A stretch of 64,000 nucleotides of DNA, taken from JAFEDN01 sp963795715. Lineage in GTDB: Bacteria > Pseudomonadota > Gammaproteobacteria > Coxiellales > Coxiellaceae. Each line of letters begins with the position of its first letter. Position 1 is the first letter of the stretch. Below are positions 1-9,180 of this stretch, piece after piece. The position numbers and the translations under genes were made by a program. The stretch lies in assembly GCA_963795715.1 (NCBI GenBank), contig CAWCIY010000003.1:744001-808000 (forward strand), read 5' to 3'. Below the pieces are notes generated by a model. That model saw only the letters and a program-made list of their open reading frames with translations, did not search any database and was not told where the DNA came from.

Positions 1-3
1 GAC

Positions 4-29
4 TTCCCCCTTTTTTAAAGGGGGGAATC
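4..29. repeat. C-run/G-run palindrome (family R2, copy a)
   Basis: A short inverted repeat: a C5 T-run faces an A-run G6. It belongs to the same family as larger palindromes at 52173-52258 and 56543-56634, which share C-rich and G-rich arms separated by T/A runs. It lies upstream of the ATPase gene and could also act as a terminator for a gene outside the window. Confidence 0.6.
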
Positions 30-60
30 GAAGCAAAAGCTCTTAAACTGACGCCTATGA

Positions 61-113
61 GCGTAGGCGGGAAATATTCTCGGTGCATGGAATAAATTGA
101 GTTATGTGTCCCA
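61..113 (+). repeat. Dispersed repeat R1, copy a
   Basis: About 50 bases with the core GTAGGCGGGAAATATTCTCG recur at 55240-55293, with only a few differences over the first 40 bases and a matching CCCA end. This copy ends about 17 bases before the ATPase start; the other copy lies just upstream of tRNA-Ala. Both are upstream of a gene on the plus strand. The function is unknown. Confidence 0.75.
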
Positions 114-130
114 TCTTTCAAGGATGATTT

Positions 131-2040
131 ATGGCTATTACTTCAAACTTTATGAAATTTCGTTGGCAAATTTTTGTGATAGTGATTTGCTTAGCGGCGA
201 TTTTGTTATATTTGTTATTACGATTTTTAATCCCTGAAATTTCTCCACAACCTCCTTTATTGGCCGCAATCGTTTTAGGAGGTATTCCGGCTATATTGTA
301 TATTATTGTAAAATTATTGAAAGGAAATTTGGGCGCTGATTCTTTAGCGGCGATCGCAATTGTCAGCGCCGTTATTTTAAAACAAAATCTTGCTGCAGTT
401 TTAATTATTCTCATGCTGGCCAGTGGTCAAGCCCTCGAAGCCTATGCAATGCGTAAAGCTTCCTCGGTACTGCAGGCTCTTGCTAGCCGTATGCCTACTA
501 TTATCCACCGTAAAACTTCCGAGGGTGTTACCGATTTTCCATTAAGTGAAGTTCGCGTGGGCGACGAGGTGATAGTTTATCCTCATGAAGCCTGTCCGGT
601 GGATGGTGAAGTGGTGGAAGGACATGGTTCCATGGATGAATCTTATCTGACTGGTGAGCCATACCAAATCTCTAAAGCGCCTGGAGTGGCTGTAATCTCT
701 GGTGCTATTAACGGGGAATCCGCGCTCACCATAAAAACCCGAAAATTACCGGGGGATTCTCACTATACTGCCATTGTTAAGGTCTTACAGGAAGCAGAAC
801 AAAAACGACCGACTTTGCGGCGCTTGGGAGATCAGCTTGGTGCTATTTTTACGCCCATTGCTTTGCTGGCGGCTTTGGCTGCTTGGTATTTTTCAGGTGA
901 AGTTATTCGTTTTTTGGCAGTTTTAGTGATCGCTACTCCCTGTCCGCTAATAATTGCTATACCCATTACTATTGTTAGTGCTATTTCTATGGCGGCCAAG
1001 CGGGCCATTATTATTAAAGATCCCACCGTATTAGAAAGATTACCTACTTGCAGAACCGCAATTTTTGATAAAACCGGTACCTTAACTTATGGCAAGCCTT
1101 CTTTAATCCACATATTTTCATCTAATTTGGCTGATGAAAAAAAGTGTTGCAATTGGCCGCTAGTTTAGAAAGATACTCAAAGCATCCGCTCTCAAACGCC
1201 ATACAACAAGCTGCTAAAGATCAGCGGCTGCCTCTGTTGGATGCTTGTTCGGTCACAGAAAAACCAGGCCAAGGGCTGATGGGAATTATAGCTCATCATA
1301 AAGTTCAAATTATCAGCCGCAAAAAATATCTAGAACTTTTTCCTGGAGAAATTGAGCAACTTCCTGTTATTGCATCCGGTTTAGAATGTTTAGTATTAAT
1401 TAATGAAGAATATGCGGCTACTTTCCAGTTCCAAGATGTTCCTCGCGCTGAGAGTAAGTCTTTTATCAAACATTTAAAGCCGTTTCATCGAATCAAAAAA
1501 ATAATGCTGGTTTCTGGTGACAGAGAAACCGAAGTCAAAGATTTAGGTGCTCAACTTAATTTAAAGGAAGTTTACGCCTTGCAAACTCCTGCTGAAAAAC
1601 TTGCAATAACGCGAGAACAAACAGCAAAAGCCCCTACTTTATTTTTGGGAGATGGAATTAATGACGCTCCTGCTTTGACCTCCGCCACCGTAGGTATTGC
1701 TTTTGGTCAATATAGCAATGTAACGGCAGCAGCGGCAGGAGCTGTAGTGATGGAGCATAGCTTGGCTAAAGTAGATGAATTATTCCATCTCAGCCTACTG
1801 ACTCGAAAAATTGCTTTGCAAAGTGCGATTGGTGGTATGGCTCTGAGTTTTATTGGCATGGGTTTCGCAGCTGCCGGCTATATATCACCTGTCGCCGGCG
1901 CCTTATTGCAGGAAGTGATTGATGTTTTAGCCATTCTCAATTCTTTAAGATTGATCTGGGTCAATAAAATTTATATTGATTTGCCTAACCCTGGCAAACG
2001 AGTGAAAACTGAGAAACGTTCATTGACAAGCCAGACTTGA
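131..2040 (+). pseudogene. Heavy-metal P1B-type ATPase, frameshifted
   Basis: This would be an inner-membrane P-type ATPase that pumps a metal cation using ATP. The first part (131-1168) has N-terminal membrane helices, the actuator motif TGEP at residues 174-177, the membrane motif TPCPL at 269-273 and the phosphorylation motif DKTGT at 313-317. The second part (from about 1144) carries the nucleotide-binding SKHP motif, the hinge GDGINDAP and the last two helices. No N-terminal metal-binding domain is seen. TPC replaces the CPC of copper and zinc pumps; this is typical of less-studied P1B subgroups, so the metal cannot be named. The two parts are out of frame at about 1139-1145, where a run of seven A bases would restore the frame if it were eight. 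The sequence is otherwise complete, so a sequencing slip or a very recent mutation is likely. Confidence 0.85.
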
Positions 2041-2197
2041 ACATCAGGCTCGCCCGGACCTCAAAGCACTCCAATCCTTGTGGAAAACGCGAATGACCCT
2101 AAATTGGAGCCATCACTGCAGAATTACTGGCAGACAATGACAGTCAATGAACTTTTGGATACAATGAGGTTTTTATACAAAAGAGCCAGAGGCTGTT

Positions 2198-3046
2198 ATG
2201 ACTAAACTCGTTCGCTTCGATTGGGCGATTAAATATTTACTGCGCCATAAAGCCAATTTTGACATTCTCGAAGGATTTTTATCTGAGCTGCTGAAATCGC
2301 CGATTCAAATAGAACAGATTATCGAATCAGAAAGCAACAAAAATCATGAGTCTGATAAATCTAATCGGGTTGATTTATTAGCAAAAACAACCGATGGAGA
2401 ACACATTATCATTGAAGTGCAGACCTCCCGACAATGGGACTACTTGAGTCGAATTTTGTATGGCGCCTCTAAAGTAGTGTGTGAATATATTGGCGAAGGT
2501 GATTCTTATAGGAAAATTCGTAAAATAATTTCAGTGAGCATTGTCTTTTTTGATTTAGGATCAGGTAAAGATTACCTTTATCGAGGTACGACGACATTCA
2601 AAGGTTTACATTATCAAGACACATTAGGCTTAAATTCTCAAGAAAAAGAGTTCTATTGCAAGATAGATCTCAAACCAGAGACACCGGAGATGATTTTTCC
2701 GGAATATTATCTTATTAAGGTCATGGCGTTTAAAGAGCGAGTGCAAGACAAGATAGATGAATGGGTTTATTTTTTCAAACATGGGAAGATAGAAAAAAAT
2801 TTTGACGCCCAGGGGCTAAGAAGCGCCAAGGAGAAGTTGAATGTATTAAAATTGAATGAAAAAGACCGGCGAGCCTATGAGAAATACAGAGAAAGTTTGC
2901 ACGATGACGCCAGCCTTCGTGAAATGCTGGAGATGACTGAGGAGAAAGGAGTTGAGAAGGGAATTGAGAAAGGACTTTTAAAAGTGGCTCGATCGTTAAA
3001 ACAAGCCGGTATGTCGGATTCAGAAATTGCCGCCCATACTCAGTGA
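2198..3046 (+). CDS. Rpn-family recombination-promoting nuclease / PD-(D/E)XK putative transposase
   Basis: A 282-residue protein of the Rpn (YhgA-like, formerly transposase_31) family, DNA endonucleases linked to RecA-independent recombination. The N-terminal half shows the nuclease core: RVDLLAKT around residues 57-64, then IIIEVQTS around 71-78, giving the D and E-x-Q of the PD-(D/E)XK fold. The C-terminus has the family's tandem EKGxEKG stretch and a final helix with AGMSDSEIAAHT. It starts with ATG 158 bases after the ATPase and is followed by a likely terminator. Members are often multicopy and horizontally spread. The family call is secure, the cellular role is not. Confidence 0.85.
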   Translation: MTKLVRFDWAIKYLLRHKANFDILEGFLSELLKSPIQIEQIIESESNKNHESDKSNRVDLLAKTTDGEHIIIEVQTSRQWDYLSRILYGASKVVCEYIGEGDSYRKIRKIISVSIVFFDLGSGKDYLYRGTTTFKGLHYQDTLGLNSQEKEFYCKIDLKPETPEMIFPEYYLIKVMAFKERVQDKIDEWVYFFKHGKIEKNFDAQGLRSAKEKLNVLKLNEKDRRAYEKYRESLHDDASLREMLEMTEEKGVEKGIEKGLLKVARSLKQAGMSDSEIAAHTQ

Positions 3047-3056
3047 TCTCTGGAGA

Positions 3057-3100
3057 AAATCAGAACTCTTTCGATAGAGAAAGATTAATCTGAATTTTTT
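3057..3100 (+). terminator. Rho-independent terminator after the rpn-like gene
   Basis: A nested hairpin 10 bases after the stop codon: outer arms TCAGA/TCTGA, inner arms CTTTC/GAAAG around GATAGA, followed by a six-T run. Confidence 0.6.
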
Positions 3101-3200
3101 CTATTTTATATAGATCCGGGTCTTTGTAACACAGTGTTTAACAAAGGGTCAAGAATTTTAAAAACAGACTTTTAAAAATTTTGTGTCATCGCAAATGTCC

Positions 3201-3282
3201 TAGCCCGGAGTTCATACCTCAGCGTCATGAGAACGCCAGTTAATGGCGTTCGCAACAGCTGAGATATGAAATTTCCAGGCTA
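3201..3282. repeat. Intergenic imperfect palindrome
   Basis: Outer arms read TTCATACCTCAGC and GCTGAGATATGAA, with flanking TAGCC/GGCTA. An inner perfect 8-bp stem GAACGCCA/TGGCGTTC is nested at the centre. No ORF spans it. It could fold as a long hairpin in DNA or RNA; its origin is unknown. Confidence 0.65.
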
Positions 3283-3296
3283 GCCTATCCATAGAA

Positions 3297-3494
3297 TTAA
3301 TAAGAACTACCTGTAGTCAAAGGTACATTGGTTTCCTTAGGACCAGCTTCCTTATAATCATATGGTTCGGCAACTATTTTGGGATCTTGCCTGGTTACAT
3401 TTTTAAATATACAGAAGCGCCCAAAAATGAGCCCCGCAGGTATATTATTATGTTTTGCTCTTACATCACGTACAAACTCGTCAGTTAATCTCAT
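3297..3494 (-). CDS. Small hypothetical protein
   Basis: A 65-residue ORF with the weak ribosome-binding site AGGA before its ATG. The composition (charged N-terminus, several prolines) does not match a family I recognise, and there is no signal peptide or membrane segment. It may be spurious; the only support is an intact frame in an otherwise empty stretch. Confidence 0.3.
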   Translation of the reverse strand: MRLTDEFVRDVRAKHNNIPAGLIFGRFCIFKNVTRQDPKIVAEPYDYKEAGPKETNVPLTTGSSY

Positions 3495-3522
3495 AAAATC
3501 CTGTTTAAATAAAAATTTAGTG

Positions 3523-3528
3523 TATAAT
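3523..3528 (+). promoter_or_regulatory. Possible -10 element
   Basis: A perfect TATAAT about 100 bases upstream of the 3627 gene, without a convincing -35 box. Confidence 0.3.
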
Positions 3529-3626
3529 ACGTTCTTCTTGTATATTAATCAATGTTTCCTAAATTTTCCTACAGACAAGCTGTTATAAAAATTATAAATT
3601 GCGACAGTTTAAATATAGAGGCGAAT

Positions 3627-3977
3627 ATGGTAACTTTCCTGGAAGACAATATACAGATTAAAGATTTTCTACAGAAACTACTGGCTGCAATGAGTGAATT
3701 TGAAACGAATTTGGAAAATTGGCATCAATACGATTTAGACGAAACCTCCCTAAAACTGAATACAATGAGGGAGCAACTGGCTGTTTTAAAAACGCAACTG
3801 ACTGCACTGCAAAACAATACTTTATTGAATACCCGATTAGAACATTTTCATGATTTAATTATTTGCGGAAATAAAATTGCACAATACGTTGTTGATAAAC
3901 CTTACTTAAGTAAAATTATTCGAAGACATGCCGACCATTGGAAAAAAATGGTGAAGCAATTCAATCCCTTATTTTGA
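3627..3977 (+). CDS. Hypothetical protein, mainly helical
   Basis: A 116-residue protein. I chose the ATG at 3627 because AGAGG lies five bases upstream; the frame is open further upstream but without a better start. Residues about 15-75 are rich in Leu, Glu, Gln and Asn with heptad-like spacing, suggesting an alpha-helical or coiled-coil segment. The C-terminus is basic (IIRRHADHWKKMVKQF). There is no signal peptide or membrane segment and I recognise no family. It stands alone between the rpn-like gene and the convergent ggt. Confidence 0.5.
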   Translation: MVTFLEDNIQIKDFLQKLLAAMSEFETNLENWHQYDLDETSLKLNTMREQLAVLKTQLTALQNNTLLNTRLEHFHDLIICGNKIAQYVVDKPYLSKIIRRHADHWKKMVKQFNPLF

Positions 3978-4015
3978 CCTAAATTCTGCAGTTGCCTCCT
4001 ACTGCGAAGACCTAG
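3978..4015 (+). repeat. Half copy of palindrome family R4
   Basis: These 38 bases match the left arm of the long palindrome at 10099-10281 (core TTCTGCAGTTGCCTCCTACT, then GCGAAGACCT). Only one arm is present here, wedged between the end of the 3627 gene and the end of ggt, so the element is partly deleted or is a half-site. Confidence 0.8.
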
Positions 4016-4020
4016 ATCTT

Positions 4021-5718
4021 TTAAAATCCTGCCGCTAATCCATCAGGCCGGCGAATGTCGTTGGCGCCATATAAAGTATGAGTACTGGGATCAACCAGTA
4101 TAGTAGCGGCTGCCCCCCAAGTGGGATGATTAAAAGGTCCGTTATGAATGAGGGAATAACCTTGCCTGCGAAGTAGTTGCTCTGTTCTGGCGGATAAGGC
4201 GTTCGGCTCTAGATTAACCACATCCGGAGTACATTGGTTATGAATGCGAGCTGCGTTGACTGCTTCTTGTGCATTCATGCCGTAATCAAAAATGTTGATT
4301 AAAACTTGTAGCACTATAGTGGGTATGGTAGCCCCTCCAGGACTGCCGGTGACCACAATGGTTTGGCTGTTTTTGCTGACAATGGTAGGCGCTGTTGAGC
4401 TCAAGGGTTGTTTATTGGGCGCCAAAATATTGGCTGCGCTCCCAGCGATACTGCCGGGGTGATTGGGTACATTCGGTAAAATAGTAAAATCATCCATTTC
4501 ATCATTCAGAAAAAAACCGGTATTTTTAGCACTGATTTTACTGCCAAAAAAATCATTAATAGTATAAGTCACCGCGACTGCATTACCTTGTGCGTCGATT
4601 ATGCTGTAATGAGTGGTATGTGGCTTTTCCTGTGCGGTGGGAATTGTGCAGACTTTAATTTCACTTTTATTCGAAGCGGGGGTGCTGGCGACAATTTGTT
4701 TTATATGTTCAGAAGCCAGTAATTGCGATGTCACGTCAGGGACAAAATCGGGATCCCCCAAGGCGCTGATTCTATCCGCATAAGCATGACGCATGGCTTC
4801 TATGAGATAATGAGCTTCATGAACGGAATGAAAACTAAAGTTTTTGAGGGGATAATAAGCCAAAATTTGTAACATTTCACATAGAGTGATTCCTCCTGAG
4901 CTGGGCAAAGAAGCGCTCATGAGGGTGTAACCCTGGTAATGGCAAAATAAAGGTTTTTTCCAAGAGACGCGGTAATTTGCTAGATCATTTGCGGTCAGCA
5001 CCCCACCATTTTCTTGACTGGCGGCTACCAATTGTTTGGCTATGCTGCCTTTATAAAAAACGCTAGAACCTTGCCGGGCAATCGCTTTCAAAGTGTTAGC
5101 TAATTCGGGCTGTTTAAACAGATCGCCCGCTTGATAGGGTTTTCCTTGATTGGTGAAATTGCGTTTGACGTTAGCATCATTATTAAAAGCAGCATTCATC
5201 TGTTGCATTTGTGTAGCATTGGTGGCGTTTAAAATAAATCCTTGTTCAGCCAAACGAATGGCTGGCGCCATGACGGTTGCCAGCGGCAAAGTACCAAAAC
5301 GATGCAAGGCCGTGTTTAAACCCAACACGGTACCGGGCACGCCTACTGCTAAATATGAATTCGTTAATTTCTGGCCGTTGATGCTGCCGTCATTATTAAG
5401 AAACATTTTGGGATTTAGATTCGAGGGAGCGGTTTCGCGAAAATTTAAAAAATAGGATTGACCACTGTTTTGCCGTAGCAATAAAAAACCTCCGCCGCCT
5501 AAGTTGCCGCAGCAAGGCTCGACTACTGCTAGAGCGTAGCCAACTGCGACTGCAGCATCAATCGCATTGCCGCCTTTTTTTAAAATTTCTAAACCGGCTT
5601 GGGTAGCTAGACGATGAGAAGTCACCACCATGGCATGTTTTGCTTCGACAGGTTGAGAAGGCTCTGCGAAAACATAGCCGATAAAAAATAAAAGCAAGCA
5701 TCCTAGCAATTTTTTCAT
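4021..5718 (-). CDS. ggt: Gamma-glutamyltranspeptidase
   Basis: A 565-residue precursor. Gamma-glutamyltranspeptidase cleaves glutathione and gamma-glutamyl amides in the periplasm and cuts itself into large and small subunits. A signal peptide covers residues 1-18 (FFIGYVFAEP). The large subunit has the substrate-arginine motif NFRETAP near residue 94 and PSSGGI near 272. The small subunit would begin at T368 in the motif TTHYS, the catalytic threonine. The C-terminal region keeps the GSPGG motif. Length matches the family. In intracellular bacteria this enzyme can release cysteine and glutamate from host glutathione, but that role is inference. It appears monocistronic. Confidence 0.95.
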   Translation of the reverse strand: MKKLLGCLLLFFIGYVFAEPSQPVEAKHAMVVTSHRLATQAGLEILKKGGNAIDAAVAVGYALAVVEPCCGNLGGGGFLLLRQNSGQSYFLNFRETAPSNLNPKMFLNNDGSINGQKLTNSYLAVGVPGTVLGLNTALHRFGTLPLATVMAPAIRLAEQGFILNATNATQMQQMNAAFNNDANVKRNFTNQGKPYQAGDLFKQPELANTLKAIARQGSSVFYKGSIAKQLVAASQENGGVLTANDLANYRVSWKKPLFCHYQGYTLMSASLPSSGGITLCEMLQILAYYPLKNFSFHSVHEAHYLIEAMRHAYADRISALGDPDFVPDVTSQLLASEHIKQIVASTPASNKSEIKVCTIPTAQEKPHTTHYSIIDAQGNAVAVTYTINDFFGSKISAKNTGFFLNDEMDDFTILPNVPNHPGSIAGSAANILAPNKQPLSSTAPTIVSKNSQTIVVTGSPGGATIPTIVLQVLINIFDYGMNAQEAVNAARIHNQCTPDVVNLEPNALSARTEQLLRRQGYSLIHNGPFNHPTWGAAATILVDPSTHTLYGANDIRRPDGLAAGF

Positions 5719-5962
5719 GTCTGCTTTCTATCATGTTAAGATGTGCAAAGCAATAGTTTCAGGACAGCAGCTTAGGGCGAAGGCGAGGCATCCCCAACTT
5801 TTGAGGCGTATGAGCAAACCGCAAACCATATTCATTCATATTTTGCAGGCCGCGGACGCCATTTTTTATTGAAGAATTAAAGCGTCACGGACTTTATGAA
5901 CAAGCTTAGCAGCACAAGAGCAGGTAACACAGGAGCCTGATTTCGCGGAACAGAAAATATCA

Positions 5963-6193
5963 ATGGAAGAGTTGGATCAATATGCTTATATTAACAATTT
6001 TGTTGCTTTGAAAGAGCTGGCCGGAACGCTGGGGCCGGCTGATGTGGTCCAACTCAATTCATGGCTGACCAAACCCATCGATTTAGAAGCTGACCAAAAG
6101 ACCACAACCGACGGAGATACCAAAGAACCGAGACAACCCACTACCTCGACAGCCGAAATGACGCATAAAAATGCAGCAGGCAAGGCTACCTAA
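5963..6193 (+). CDS. Small hypothetical protein
   Basis: A 76-residue ORF with a plausible soluble helical N-terminus and a Thr/Lys-rich disordered C-terminus. No strong ribosome-binding site is visible and I recognise no family. It ends convergently with the large minus-strand gene starting downstream. It may be the remnant of a longer gene. Confidence 0.3.
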   Translation: MEELDQYAYINNFVALKELAGTLGPADVVQLNSWLTKPIDLEADQKTTTDGDTKEPRQPTTSTAEMTHKNAAGKAT

Positions 6194-6210
6194 TGAGTGG
6201 GTCTGGTTTT

Positions 6211-8295
6211 TTACACCCATTTTATATCCTGATTCAAAACCAGAGGGTGCATTTGTAAATTTTTTTGTATAACATCCTTAGCCGCAGACAACAAATTGGG
6301 ATCTGGAAATTCTAAAAATGAAGCATTTGCTTGAATAGTTTTCGCTATCCTTAACCTTAATGAATTATTGTTAACTCCACTTGAGCGAAATAAAGTAGAA
6401 TTGTGATTTTCTCCTTTGACTCTACCTGTTTTTAAAAAATTAATAATATCCTTATTATCCATTAGCAACTTATTTGCCCTAGAAATTCCATGTGATTTCC
6501 CAAAAGAATTATTGTTATCATTCTTATATCTTATTATGGTTTGAGCAATGTGTGCATTTAAATCATAACTGTTGTGGAATTGTTGGAAAAAAACAATATT
6601 ATCTGTCGGATCAGGATCCATTTTTATTTCAAAATGTTCTAGCAATCTTACTGTCTCGGGGTCTTTTTTACATTGATGCCTATAAGCTTCCACTACCGGT
6701 AGCGCTAATGAACTTGGCTCACAAAAGCTGAGGAATAGTTTTTGATATACTGGCAGACTAAAAGTGATATCTAGACAGTCTAACTGTAATCCTGGCTTTA
6801 AAATCGGCATCGGCAATTTGTGGTGTTTATGTACCAACGCCAACCATTGTTCGACATAGCGTCCTGTACCTCTATCCGTAGGAGTCAAATTACCCATCAA
6901 CCAAATGACCTCCACAACACGGTTATAAAAACCAAGCGGGTCCTTATATATTTGCTCTGGTGATAGGCTGAAAACTTGCGCATGCAATTTTTCTATCTCA
7001 GGCCATAAAGCTTTTACAGGAGGTTGGCCATGGGACCATTTGATATGGCCTTCCTGAGTCGTTACCTCATTCATTTTAATAGTTTTATATTTAAGAACAT
7101 AACCAGGCCTTCCTACATACGTTGAACTTGCAATATGCCGAGTATCAGCATCAGGTAAGTTGGCCATAGCTTTAATGAAAGGCAGAGCACACTCGTAGCG
7201 ACCACTACACGGAGTTTCTAATTGTCCTTTTCGTAAAGTCTTAAATTTATTAGCAAGTTCTTCATTATTTGTGCGTGAAAGCACTTCTTGATAATGTGCT
7301 TCTGTAAAAATGCTAAGCAAAGCACGCATCGAGTAGAATTTTTCAGTATTATCTTTTAAATCACCAGGCAAAGGGAGTTCTTTTTGAAATTCATCCGTTA
7401 ATTTTAATTCAATTTTTTCTTCCAAAATTTTTTCAATAACACTGAAATTATTGAGCCCAAATTTAATTTCTTTTCCAACATCGAGGTAAGTTTTTGCAGC
7501 TGTATCAGTGCTTTTTGTATAATTTGTAGAGATTTCGATTAAATCACATTCTTTACGGTACCTGGCAATTTGAGTTCCTCCATTTAAAAAATGGCTTCGC
7601 GCTATTTTTATTTCTTCAAGAAGATTACCACTTTGTTCTTTGTTTTTTATCTTAAAATCTTCTATAAAAGCTTTTAAAGCATCATCCGCATCTTGCATAC
7701 TTGAGTTTCGATAGGCTAAAAAAATGACATGATTAATGTTTTCTTTTTTGCCAATCATTCTGGTGAAGTAGTTGACATTGAGTAATTTTAATATAGATAC
7801 ATTCCCTAACTCACAAGCTTTATCTATCAGTTTATTTTTATTTATATCTTTCGGCGGGATTTGATTCAATAAATACTTAAAAGCAGATTCACTATGATTG
7901 CGGATAGCTATCATTAGATCATCCATAGTAATGGTTTTTTTCCCTACTTCAATAAATACCTTAATATAATCTATAGCATTGTGCATGATTGCATAATGCA
8001 TGAAACTTTGAGGGTTTATCGGAGGAAGATTTAAAAATTCACCCCACAATTCTTGCTCTAGTAAGTTTTTTTCCCATTTCAAAAACAGAGGTAATAAATC
8101 TGTAAGCAGATCGCTTTTATTTAGACGTATAATCCGCAAAGCTTCATTAAATTTTTCCGAAGTGTCACGATGGGATTTACATCCCTCTTGCTCTTTCTTG
8201 ACCGTTGATAAATCGTACGTTTCCTTTGTTTCCTTGAAGTATTCCAGTTCTTCCAGCCGACTTTTCTTTTCTTGCTCAGTTAGTTTTTTTTTCAT
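6211..8295 (-). CDS. Large effector-like protein with degenerate ankyrin-type N-terminal half
   Basis: A 694-residue protein with no signal peptide and no membrane segment. Residues 1-60 are very charged (Lys/Glu-rich). Residues about 80-200 contain repeated helix-turn-helix units such as PQSFMHYAIMHNAIDYIKVFIE and LIDKACELGNVSILKLL, which resemble degenerate ankyrin repeats. The C-terminal domain has conserved-looking blocks: CSGRYECALPFIKAM, EVIWLMGNLTPTDRGTGRYVEQW and LDCLDITFSLPVYQ. The WLMxNLTPxxRGxG block looks like a catalytic or binding core, but I cannot assign an enzyme. The architecture is common among secreted proteins of Legionellales. Upstream AT-rich sequence and poor GC compared with ggt fit acquisition by transfer. 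Function is unknown; an effector role is inference. Confidence 0.7.
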   Translation of the reverse strand: MKKKLTEQEKKSRLEELEYFKETKETYDLSTVKKEQEGCKSHRDTSEKFNEALRIIRLNKSDLLTDLLPLFLKWEKNLLEQELWGEFLNLPPINPQSFMHYAIMHNAIDYIKVFIEVGKKTITMDDLMIAIRNHSESAFKYLLNQIPPKDINKNKLIDKACELGNVSILKLLNVNYFTRMIGKKENINHVIFLAYRNSSMQDADDALKAFIEDFKIKNKEQSGNLLEEIKIARSHFLNGGTQIARYRKECDLIEISTNYTKSTDTAAKTYLDVGKEIKFGLNNFSVIEKILEEKIELKLTDEFQKELPLPGDLKDNTEKFYSMRALLSIFTEAHYQEVLSRTNNEELANKFKTLRKGQLETPCSGRYECALPFIKAMANLPDADTRHIASSTYVGRPGYVLKYKTIKMNEVTTQEGHIKWSHGQPPVKALWPEIEKLHAQVFSLSPEQIYKDPLGFYNRVVEVIWLMGNLTPTDRGTGRYVEQWLALVHKHHKLPMPILKPGLQLDCLDITFSLPVYQKLFLSFCEPSSLALPVVEAYRHQCKKDPETVRLLEHFEIKMDPDPTDNIVFFQQFHNSYDLNAHIAQTIIRYKNDNNNSFGKSHGISRANKLLMDNKDIINFLKTGRVKGENHNSTLFRSSGVNNNSLRLRIAKTIQANASFLEFPDPNLLSAAKDVIQKNLQMHPLVLNQDIKWV

Positions 8296-8381
8296 TTTTT
8301 GCCACTATATAATATTTATATTATAAAACATGTATATTAAATAATTATTAAAATAAAGTAGAGAGAGTCAAGGCTGTCCCA

Positions 8382-8576
8382 TTAAAAATTCTGCTCTAAG
8401 AGCATATTTAAGGTTGAGTTTCCCCAACCTGCTTTTTTCTGCAACCCCCGCAGGCTGATATCTTTAAATTTTTTCTTACCGCTTTGTAATATATTCAACA
8501 CAATATGCCTAATGATGCTCATATTTTGGGGCGCATGATCGGTTCGAATCCGAGAGGCATCTTCCCGTAGAGTCAT
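8382..8576 (-). pseudogene. ISAs1-type transposase C-terminal remnant
   Basis: The 64 residues match the tail of ISAs1-family DDE transposases: REDASRIRxxHAPxNMSIIRHIVLNIL followed by a short basic segment and KAGWGNSTLNMLL. The rest of the transposase and the ends of the element are missing, so this is a decayed fragment. Confidence 0.65.
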
Positions 8577-8619
8577 ATCTAAAACCCAGTGTAAACTATT
8601 TTCTCGCCGGTTTCAGGAA

Positions 8620-9165
8620 TTATTGAACAGCGGTTTCTTTAGCATATAATTCGGTTTTTAAAATGGTAGCCAGCTTTGCAGCCAGTTTATAACCGTTAGA
8701 AGAGTAAGCCCAATAAAATAAAGGAATGTTTTTATTTCGTGGACTAATATTTTTGATAGATTTTAATAAAGCAGTGATTGCTAGGTTTTTGCCGCGATGT
8801 ACAGAAGCAATGAATGCAGAGCAAAAATAAATCGCTTCCATATCATTATAATTGACAAACCAAGCTTTAATTTCTTCAGCCAATTTTGCTTCATTAATCT
8901 GACAAGATACAAATTTTTCCATCATTTTCCACGTGGCTGGTAATACCAGAGTGGCGCCGATTACTTCATCTCCTTTTTTGATAAGCATGGCGCATTCAGG
9001 AATGGCTGTTTTAATCCAATTACCGGTTTGGCGCCCTATTTGAATTTGGTCGGGATCTTGTGCGGTGCGAAAATAAGCTTCCATCATTTGGCTTAATTGC
9101 GACCGGTCTTGCTCAGTAATAAAAGTTGCATTTAAAAAGGTGTATTCTGTTTCTTGAAAATTCAT
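8620..9165 (-). CDS. GNAT-like acetyltransferase family protein
   Basis: A 181-residue cytoplasmic protein. The pattern of a central strand (DEVIGATLVLPATW), a following helix, a second strand (AIYFCSAFIASVHRGKNLAITALLKSI) and a late strand (PLFYWAYSSNGYKLA) fits the GNAT fold, where the V-H-R-G-K turn would hold the acetyl-CoA pyrophosphate. The substrate is unknown. It is transcribed with the outer-membrane gene upstream (15-base gap). The fold assignment rests on pattern only. Confidence 0.5.
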   Translation of the reverse strand: MNFQETEYTFLNATFITEQDRSQLSQMMEAYFRTAQDPDQIQIGRQTGNWIKTAIPECAMLIKKGDEVIGATLVLPATWKMMEKFVSCQINEAKLAEEIKAWFVNYNDMEAIYFCSAFIASVHRGKNLAITALLKSIKNISPRNKNIPLFYWAYSSNGYKLAAKLATILKTELYAKETAVQ

Positions 9166-9180
9166 TTTTTCGTTCCCATT

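Noticed and set aside
2041..2197. Possible coding remnant between the ATPase and the rpn-like gene
   Set aside because: No frame is open for more than a few dozen codons and no protein motif is recognisable.
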